Position numbers and translations under genes: made by a program. Under the pieces are notes generated by a model that saw only the letters and a program-made list of their open reading frames with translations, did not search any database and was not told the DNA's origin. From assembly GCA_019775845.1 (NCBI GenBank), contig JADQAV010000043.1, positions 1 to 64,000 on the forward strand: a stretch of 64,000 nt of DNA, in the 5' to 3' direction. Positions 56,122 through 64,000 of this stretch are shown piece after piece. Source of the DNA: Myrmaecium sp. VS I D KN 1 (Eukaryota; Ascomycota; Dothideomycetes; Valsariales; Valsariaceae). Each line of letters opens with the position of its first letter. Position 1 is the first letter of the stretch.

Positions 56122-59100
56122 ATGGATAACGTCGCTAGCAACGCCGACGACGCGATGTCCGCAGCGGAAATGAACACCGACATGCAGTCATCGAGACCCT
56201 CTCCACCCATTAGCGGCCAGAACTCGCCCACTAAAGCCTTGTTCGAACTCACGCCGCGAGCCAAAATCAGAGCCTTGTTGGCAGAAGTAAGCTCCGATTC
56301 CGACGATGAGGAGCCCGTGACGACGGCGAAGAAGCCCACACGGCCTTCCACCAAACCCGCTGCCCTGCCTGCGACAGTGACGCAAAAACCGCTGAGCCGA
56401 TCTGCCGCCGGGAATGACACAGAGGATGACGAGGAGGACGCGCCCATCCGGCCAAAGGGAAGGATGGCAGCACGCATGCTGGGGGCCTCAGAGGAGCAGT
56501 CGGACAAGAGCGATGCGGAAGACGCGTACGAACGCGTGAAGCGGCAATTGATGAGCGCTCAGGAGAAGCGCGTGCAGCGGGCGCAGCAACAGAGCCGGCG
56601 GAGCCCCGAAGCCGATAGCGAGGACGACGACATACCCACAAGAGCACGACGTGCAAAGACGCCGGTCCTCAGCAGAGTCTCTGCTGTGGGATCACCCATG
56701 TCCCGACGATCCTCGCCGGGCCTGTTCGTTAGCCCTAGCCCTTCGAAACGGCGAGATGCGGACGTGTCGAATGCGGGTTCTGATTCGGATTCAGATGTGC
56801 CGGCGATAGGAAGCACCAAGTTTCAGGAGCTGGTGCGGCAGAAGAGGGCCGAGCGGAAGGCCAGAGAAGAGGCCGAGCGCAAAGAGGCGGAGGAACGGCG
56901 GAAACGGCTCCAGGAGGCTGAAGAAATCGTCGACGAGGACGATGAGGTCTCGGACGAAAACGTGGAGAAACGTTTGACCCAGAAAGGCCGCGTGCGACGG
57001 GGTGCCACGAAGAAGGCGCTGGAGGAGATGAGGAGGGTGCAGCAGAAGATCCAGAGAGATCAGCAGCTGGCCCATCAGGCCAAGACGAAGAAGAAGTACA
57101 CCACGAAAGATCTGTTTGCACGATTCAACTTTAGACAGCCTGCAAAGGAAGAGCCGCCGAAGGAGAGCAGCCAGTCTTCCGATCGCCCTCTTTCCGTCGG
57201 ATCTGCCGTTGCCTCCTCCGATGTCGAGGCCAACAACGCCCGCGAGACACCTCCGACAAGCCCACCGAGCGATGACGGCCCAACTCCGAAACCTGCGGCT
57301 CCGCAGTTCCCAGCTGTGCCGGTTATTGATGAAGAAAGTGATGGCGAGCTACCGGATATTAACGGACCCATCCCTCAGCGGCCCAAACTCGACAAAGGGA
57401 AACAGCGGGCCATTTCTGTAGAGCCAAACGTGACTACCGTCGCCCACGCATCCGTCCCAGCCGCATCCGTCCCTCCCAAGCACGCAGACTCCGACACCGA
57501 CGACGACGACCTCGAGATCATCCCACCAAGCCGCATCAAAGCGTTCGACAACCTTCCCGTCCGTCGCGCGGAAGAACCACGCTCGATCCGCACTCTGCGC
57601 GTGCTCGCGCACCTCACCTCCCCCAGCAAAACCACCAAGCCAGGGGAGAAGAACATGAACCCGGCGCAGCTGGCGGTGTACCTGCAACGGCGGGCGCGGG
57701 AGCAGATCCAGCGGGAGAAGCAGGAGAAGATCGAGGAGCTGCGCCGGCGGGGGATTCACATCCAGACGGAGGAGGAGCGGGAGCAGGAGTTGTTGGAGCT
57801 GGACAACTTGCTGGAGAAGGCGCGGAAGGAGGATGAGGAGCTGACGAGGCGGGAGCGAGAGGCGGCGAAGAAGGAGGGTGGTGAGGTGGATGCCCTGCCG
57901 AGTGAGGATGAAGATGAAGATGAGGATTATGTGGGGAGTGAGGAGGAGGTGGAGGTGGAGTTGTCTGGGAGTGAGGAAGATGGTGAGGATGATGAGGAGG
58001 AGGAGGAAGGTAACGAGATGGTCGATGAGGCAGCAGAGGAAGGTGAGGATGGTGAGGCAGAAAACGCGGGCGATGCGGATGAGGAGAGAGGCCAGGAGCA
58101 ATCCGAGGATGAAGCAGCTCCTGCGCGAGCCCGCCATGCCCGTCGCTCCCGTCATGTCGTCGCTGATGATGAGGACGAGGAAGAGGAGAAGGAGGTTGCG
58201 GACAAATCCACCTCCGTCCCTCCTACGCAGACCATGCCCGCACCCACCAACGATGCCGCAGCGGCCTTTGGGTTCGGCGACTTTGGCGGCGCTCCTTTGA
58301 GCCTCACGCAAGCCTTCGCAGGCACCATGGCCGGCATGGACACGCAACCGGCGCAGGACGCTATGGAGGTGGACACCGAGCAAGACTCGCTGGCGTTTCT
58401 GCGCGAGGTGCCACCCACGATGCCCGAACTGCCGCCCACGATGCCCACCGCATCCCAAGACTTCCTCGTCCGCGACAGCCAGGCGGAGGGGGCGAGCCAG
58501 AGCCAGAACATCTGGGACGGCTCCAACAGCCAGAAGATCGACCTGGGACTCTCGCAATTCCCGTCCTTCTCGCCCACGCAACTCACGCAGGAACTGCCGG
58601 AGCCGACGCAGGACGTGAGCTTCGTGCACTCGCGCAGCCCGGCGGGTCTGGCGCCCCCGCACAGCACGATCGATACGCTCATCCTGCCGGAGCCGGTGGC
58701 GGAATCGCCGATGGTGAAGAAGAAGGGCCGGTTGCAGCGGGGCCGCGCCGTGGACGTGGAGTTTTCGGATGTGGACGAGGACGAGCAGGCGGTGGATGTG
58801 GACGCGGTGGAGTCGGATGAGGAGTTTGAAGTCAGCAAGAATGCGTTCGACGTGCTGAAGCGGGCGGCCAAGAAGCCGGCGCGGGCTGCGGATAACTTTG
58901 ACAAGAAGAAGAGCGAGGCGAAGGATATGGTGCAGGAGCAGGCTGAGGAGTCGGAGGACGAATATGCTGGGTTGGGAGGGGCCAGTGATGATGAAAGTGG
59001 TGGGGAGATGGATGAGGAGGTGGCAAAGATGATTGATGATGAGGGCGAGGTGCACGTGGATGAGAGGAAGCTGGCGGCTTTCTATGCGTATGTTTGCTCT

Positions 59101-60254
59101 CTGACGCTCGGAAACAACTCACACTAACTCCCTACAGTGACAAGGAGCGCGCGGCCGACGAAAAGGCCATTGAGAAACTCTACAAGGACATCAGCAACGG
59201 CGCCCTTCGCCGCAAGCGCGGAGCCGAGTTCGACCTCTCCGACGATGAGGACGATGCGGCCGAACGACGCCGCCGGAAGCAGCGCGAGTTCGCTCGCATG
59301 CGTAAGGCCCTCCTCGCCGACGAGAACATTGGCAAGATCGCAGAGAACCCGAAGAAGCTGGCGTTCCTGCGCGCCATCGAGGACCGCGACGACGACGAGG
59401 ATGAGATGGACTTCCTGCACGACACTCCGCCTGCCGCTCTGGAAAAAGAGGACAGCAGCGAGATTCCTGACTCGCAGGTTGATCAGCCCGCCAACCCGCT
59501 CAAACGCCGCCTTCCCTCTGAAGAAGACAAGGAGAATAACACCGACATCACCAGCGTCCGCCCCCCACCGCACCAGCGCCGCACCGCAGCCCATTCCACG
59601 ACCATCCCCCGCAAACCTCTCACCCTCGCCGAGGTCCGCGAAAGCGTCTCCTTCCTCATCGACGAGCCCACAACCATCGTCCCAGACTCCCAGTTCTCCG
59701 CCTCCGAAGACGAGGGCGATGACAACAACGAGGAAGCCAACGCCGAAGCCCCCACCGCCTCCGCCCACCACGACCGCGCCAGCGAGACCCCAGCCCCCCG
59801 CTTCAAGCTCCCCGGCCCCCCGCGCCGGGCCCCCATCGTCGACCGGCTCTCCCTCGCCCGCGCCACCGCCCAAGGGACCGTGACCAGCAGCCCGGGCACC
59901 GACCCCCTCGCCTTCCACGCCCCGACCACCACCAATGTCAAAGGCCCCGGCTTCCGCGTCCCCAGCCTCGTCCGGCGGGCCACGTCCAACCTGTCCAGCG
60001 CCAGCAACGGCAGCGCGAGCAGCAGCAGGAGGAGCTCCGGAACGAATACGCCTGTGGGCGCCGTGGAGGTCGAGGTCCGTCGTGGTGGAGGGAAGACGAG
60101 TAATATTCATTATCAGGCCCGCGAGGCGGAGCGGCGGAAGGTGCTCCAGGAGGTGGAGAGGAAGAGGGTTGAGGGGTTGCGGAGGAAGGTGGGGGCTGGA
60201 GTGAGGAGGAGCGTGCTGGGTGCGCTTGGAGGGGGGGCGGGGGGGTTTGAGTAG
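56122..60254 (+). CDS. MRC1: MRC1/claspin, replication checkpoint mediator
   Basis: Two exons, 56122-59087 and 59138-60254, with a 50-nt intron (GTATGT donor, ACTAAC branch site) give 1360 aa. The family marks are TPRAKIRALLAE followed by an acidic DSDDEE patch, and ALEEMRRVQQKIQRDQQLAH...TKKKYTTKDLFARFNF (~300-340). The MRC1-like domain spans the exon join (KLAAFYADKERAADEKAIEK, then FDLSDDEDD). Residues ~775-835 hold about nine SQ/TQ sites, a cluster expected to be phosphorylated by the Mec1/ATR kinase. The protein moves with the replication fork and passes the stress signal to Rad53/Cds1. Long acidic Glu/Asp-rich stretches are normal here. The start ATG precedes the conserved N-terminal motif. 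Confidence 0.94.
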
Positions 60255-60916
60255 AGGGGTGATGGGCAGATTCTCCCTTTTTCTCTCTTCTTTCTTTTTT
60301 CTCCTTTTCCCCTGGTTTTTGGAACTGTTGGGCGTTGTGGTGGGGTGGTGCTGTCTCTGGTTGAACCATAACGTATGTTTTATGCTTTTTGGGATGGTTA
60401 TAGATCAGAGGAAGTGTTAGTATTCGGGTGTTCATGATCCTGTATTTTCGCTGTTTTTGCTGTTCAAGCGCGGGAAGAATAGGAAAGGAAGAGGCAAGTG
60501 TGCTCATTCCTTTAGTGCAGCGTTCGATACCATAGCAATACCATTAATATTTATGGCAAAACCCTTTCTTTTTCCGCAGATCTTCGGTCCTTGATGGGCA
60601 AGGAAGCTATATATCTGGAAGATCACCTCACTAACCCCTCAAACCCCCTAAATAACTTAGAGCCCGCAGAAATCAGCACTTCTAGATTATTATAGAAGGA
60701 AGGATTATAAGGCGAAATATTGTTTATCCCTACTTTTGTTATAACCGCTTCAGCTTGGACATCTACATCCTCTAGTTTTCCGGGAAAAAAAGAAAAACAC
60801 AGTATAAGCTACACAAACCCAGGATTATATGAAAAAAGAGCCAACTTTTCCCCTTCCCCTCCCACACAAACCCAGAAAAAAGAACGAAGATCCCCCCTAA
60901 AAAGCCTCCACTCCCC
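60255..60916. other. Convergent 3' intergenic region
   Basis: Lies between the ends of MRC1 and TRM4. AT-rich in 60530-60780 but CpA and TpG are present, so no RIP mark. No gene. Confidence 0.5.
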
Positions 60917-63900
60917 CTAAACCGTAGTGTTCATCTGATCCCCCTCCCCAAACGCGTTCTGCACCCCCTCACCCTCCTCCCCCTCCCTGCCAACCTCCAC
61001 ACGCACCTGCTGATCCGCCCTAATCTCATCCTCCGCCCGCAGCGCCTCATTCTCCGTGCCCACATGCACGCTCCCGATGGGGCCGGTGGGGTCATGGGAC
61101 TCCTCAACGTCCATATCAGCGTTCAAGGCAGCGGTGCCGTCGGTGGAGTCGCGAAGGGTTTCCGGCTCGGCGGCGGCGTCGGCGGCGATGGCGGCTTGGA
61201 GCTGGGTTTCTTGTTGGGCGGCGGCGGCGGCGGTGGCTTTGGCGGCGGCGCGGTGCTCTTGGGAGTGGTCGACGAGCGGGGTGTCGTCGTTGTAGAGGCG
61301 GAGGAGCATGGCTCTGGGAAAGGTTGGGTTAGCGTTTAGTGGTCTTTCTAAAGGAAAGCAATAAAGAGGGGGAAAGGGGAAACTCACTTCCTCTCCTCCT
61401 TCGGCAACATGAGGTTCAAACTATGCAAGCTCCGCCAAAGCGGCAAAACCAAGCGCTCACGGAAGCCATCCTCCGCCTCACTCGTCTCCACCCTCAACAC
61501 GCAGCAGCCCATCGGCAGATCCTTCACACGAGGTCCAATCTCGCCCAGACTCTGCCAGCCCTCGTTGCTGACACGGGGGAACATCTCGATGAGGAGTTTT
61601 CGAAGGGTGTCGCGGCGGTAGAGACGCACGACGCGGCCTTCACCAACCCACGGCTCGATGATGGGGATGCCCTCGGTCTGGATGCGCCAGCGGCAGATGT
61701 CCTGGCCCTGCGCGTCCTGCTTCATGAACATCTTGACGCCGCAGTGCACGAACTTCATCCCTCGCCCTTCGTTCGTGGTCAGAATGTCCTTGGCCAGGGC
61801 GGAGGTGTAGTAGATCGCCTTGACGGGCTCGCCCGTCGCGTTGCGCACCATGAAACGGTCCCGTGGGAACCGCTCCGCCAGCTCGTAGAACCGGTAAATG
61901 CTTTCCAGCTCCGGGTGGCCCGGCGACAGGTACTTGAACGCCTCCTCGTGCTGCGAGGTGTTCTTGCGCTTCTCAAGCGGCTTGGGCGCCTCCGACGCCG
62001 CGACCCGGTCCGCCTCGGCTGCAGGAGGAGGCGGGTAGTGCTCCTTCGGGGCGGGCACCTCGTCCGCGCCGGGATAGGCCTCCTTCTTGACGGGCTGGGC
62101 CACTTCGTCTTCGGTCTTGACCGGTTCGGCAGCCTCCGCGTCCGCTGCTTCAATGTCCTCGGTCTTGACGCGCTTGGCGGAGACATCCTCCGACTCGTCG
62201 GTCTCGTCGAACTCGCGCTTCAGGGGAGAAGCCTTGAGCGTCTCGGGCTCATCCTTGGGCTGATTCGAGCGAGCCGCAGCCGGGGCCCTCGTCTGCTCCA
62301 ACTCGGCGCCGCTCGACGGGACAAGCTCCTCGAGCGTCTCCAGCTTGATGCTCGGGTCGCCCGTCGCGCCCTTTTGCTCGATCTCGGTGAGCAGGTTGGA
62401 GACCGGGGTCGGGTTGACCTTCTTCGGCTCCGACTCCGGACGCGCCTTGATTTCCTTCTGCTTCTCGAGGACGGTGATGAAGAAGCCACCGGTGTCCTGG
62501 AGGTGAGGGTAGACGCGCATGCACCGTTCAAGGGGGATGCGCTCGTCCTCGGAGGCCGCCGTGGGGGGGAACATGCCCTCAGTGAGGCGGGAGAAGCCCT
62601 CGACTCCCTCGGTCTCCTTGGCCTTCTCCACGTCCTCCCAGCTGCTCCACATGCGACCGGCCTTGTCCATGATCTTCCACGTGTTCAGACCCGGTCGCCT
62701 CTTCAAACCGGGCAGTTCGTTGCTGCAGTCAACGAGGCGCACGTTCGCGTTGCCGCCGCAGCGGTCGATGGCCGTTGCGATAACCGCCTCATTCTCAACC
62801 GGGTTCATGCTGCAGGTGGAGTAGACGACGCGGCCGCCCACCTTCAGCATCTGCAGCGCGCGGACGAGGATGCGGACCTGCATGATGTACAGACCCACAC
62901 CGTTGCCGGGGATCCAGTCCTTCCAGACGTTAGGGTTCTTGCGGGCGGTGCCGTCGCCGGAGCAAGGCACGTCGGCGAGGATACGGTCGAACTTGAGGTA
63001 CTTGCGCGGCGCGCCCTTCTGCGACGGGATCTCGATGGACGGGAACTGCGTGGCGTCGTGGTTGGTGACGATCATGTTGGGGCTGTTGAGCCGCTTGACC
63101 TGGTGGACCAGCATCTGCGCGCGGCGGTAGTCGACGTCGTTGGCGACCACCAGACCGGTCGAGCGTCCGTCATCGCTGTAGTCGTCCTCGGCGTCCGCAT
63201 CCGACTTCTCCGCCTCAATCTCGAAGCCGTCCGGACTGACCTCGCGGCCCTGCTCCTGCGCCACCTTGCGCAGCACCTTCCGCACGCGCGCCTCCTCGCC
63301 GCCGTGCACCATCTCGATCAGCTGGGCTGTCTTGCTGCCCGGGGCGGCGCACAGGTCCAGCACAGTCATACCAGGCTTGATGTCGATGAGGAGAGGCGGG
63401 ACCATGCTGACGACCTCCTGTCGGCTGATGTTCCCCACGCTCGTCTCCGAGACGAGGAACTTCTGGAAGGAGGCGAATGGCTTAAACTTGCGCACGACCT
63501 GCTTCGGCGTCGTCATCGCCCAAGCGAGCTTGTTCGGGTACCACTCCAGCGGCTTCGGCGGCTCGACCGGCTGGCCATCGAACTCGATCGATGTGATCTC
63601 GGGAATGTAGTGGTCGATCAGGCGTTGCTGGACCGCGAGGGCGTGACTAAAAACATCCACATATCAGCAATCACATCCACGGTCCCCAGAAAGAGGAGAA
63701 GGAAGAGGAAGAAAAGAAAACCCGGAGCCATCGCGCCATCCTACCCTTTACTACCCGTGAACCGAAAACTATTCGGCAACTCCCTCCTCAACGCCGCCCA
63801 AAACTCAGGCTTCTCCTCCTCGCTCAGAATACCCAGCTCATTGTAATACTTCTCAAACGTCTCGTTCTTGCGCTCGACTTCGGGGTAGTTGGTAGGATTA

Positions 63901-63971
63901 TAGCGACCACCGCCGGCGCGACCTCCACCGCCTCCACGACCGCCGCCACGGCCACCGCGTCCGCCTTTATT
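60917..63971 (-). CDS. TRM4: tRNA (cytosine-5) methyltransferase TRM4/NCL1, 5' end outside window
   Basis: Three visible exons, 63745-63971, 61388-63646 and 60917-61313, give the C-terminal 960 residues. An acceptor at 63972 shows that at least one more exon lies beyond base 64000. The visible N-terminal part is Gly/Arg-rich, then KNETFEKYYNELGI and ELPNSFRFTGSKGHALAVQQ. The Rossmann SAM site is LDLCAAPGSKT. The RNA m5C methyltransferase motifs DVPCSGDGTARKNP and VYSTCSMNP hold the two active cysteines. A long charged insert (~TRAP...KRVKTED) splits the C-terminal region. The enzyme methylates cytosines in tRNA, mainly in the nucleus, using S-adenosylmethionine. The acidic Ala/Glu-rich tail encoded by the last exon is less conserved. 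Confidence 0.93.
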
Positions 63972-64000
63972 CTGTAGAAGGAGTCGAGTTAGCGTCGACG

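Noticed and set aside
57349-59055. 568-codon minus-strand frame, Leu/His-rich
   Set aside because: Antisense of the acidic region of MRC1 (GAG/GAT codons read backwards as Leu/Ile).
60530-60780. AT-rich stretch as a second RIP footprint
   Set aside because: CpA and TpG occur at ordinary frequency here, so it is just AT-rich intergenic DNA.
61339-63846. 835-codon plus-strand open frame
   Set aside because: Antisense of TRM4, whose catalytic motifs and splice sites are unambiguous; the long frame comes from high GC and codon bias.
1-64000. CRISPR array, rRNA, LTR or TIR element
   Set aside because: Looked for regular spaced repeats, 5S-like sequence, long terminal repeats and transposase or reverse-transcriptase motifs; none were seen.

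Overview
The window is the left end of a chromosome of a filamentous ascomycete (Pezizomycotina). It opens with CCCTAA repeats (a TTAGGG telomere). Genes are GC-rich with short GT-AG introns, mostly 47-75 nt. CBM1-bearing cellulolytic enzymes, a PTH11/rhodopsin-type membrane protein, Dicer and Argonaute, and a repeat-induced-point-mutation-like footprint all fit that group. The class cannot be fixed from the sequence alone.

Layout. 1-30: telomere. 31-~600: AT-rich DNA almost without CpA/TpG, the classic RIP footprint. 0.9-35 kb: accessory, subtelomeric content: an SDR oxidoreductase, a seven-helix membrane protein, a GH5 endoglucanase with N-terminal CBM1, 2.6 kb of gene-free DNA, then a head-to-head Dicer-like-2/Argonaute pair sharing a 1.9-kb intergenic region. 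Next comes a ~9-kb locus for Ser-rich secreted surface protein(s) with three copies of one globular domain and six ten-cysteine modules. It carries a 461-bp tandem duplication and breaks in frame. Two convergent tRNA-Glu(CUC) genes and an AA9 LPMO with C-terminal CBM1 follow.

35-64 kb: mostly core housekeeping genes: an unrecognised nuclear-looking protein, a MOT1-type molybdate transporter, RTF1 (Paf1 complex), OSH3 (oxysterol-binding protein), two more tRNA-Glu genes, a type II membrane glycosyltransferase, a sorbose/xylulose-reductase-like SDR, MRC1/claspin, and the 3' part of the tRNA m5C methyltransferase TRM4/NCL1, cut by the window edge.

How it fits together. The first 35 kb combines environment-facing genes (cellulose degradation, surface proteins, sensing) with the two core effectors of RNA silencing. 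It also shows two marks of repeat defence: the CpA-depleted telomere flank, and a tandem duplication whose copies differ only by TpG/TpA transitions. No retroelement or virus-derived element was recognised. All exon boundaries below were inferred by eye from splice sites and reading-frame continuity; each quoted multi-exon gene sums to a whole number of codons.
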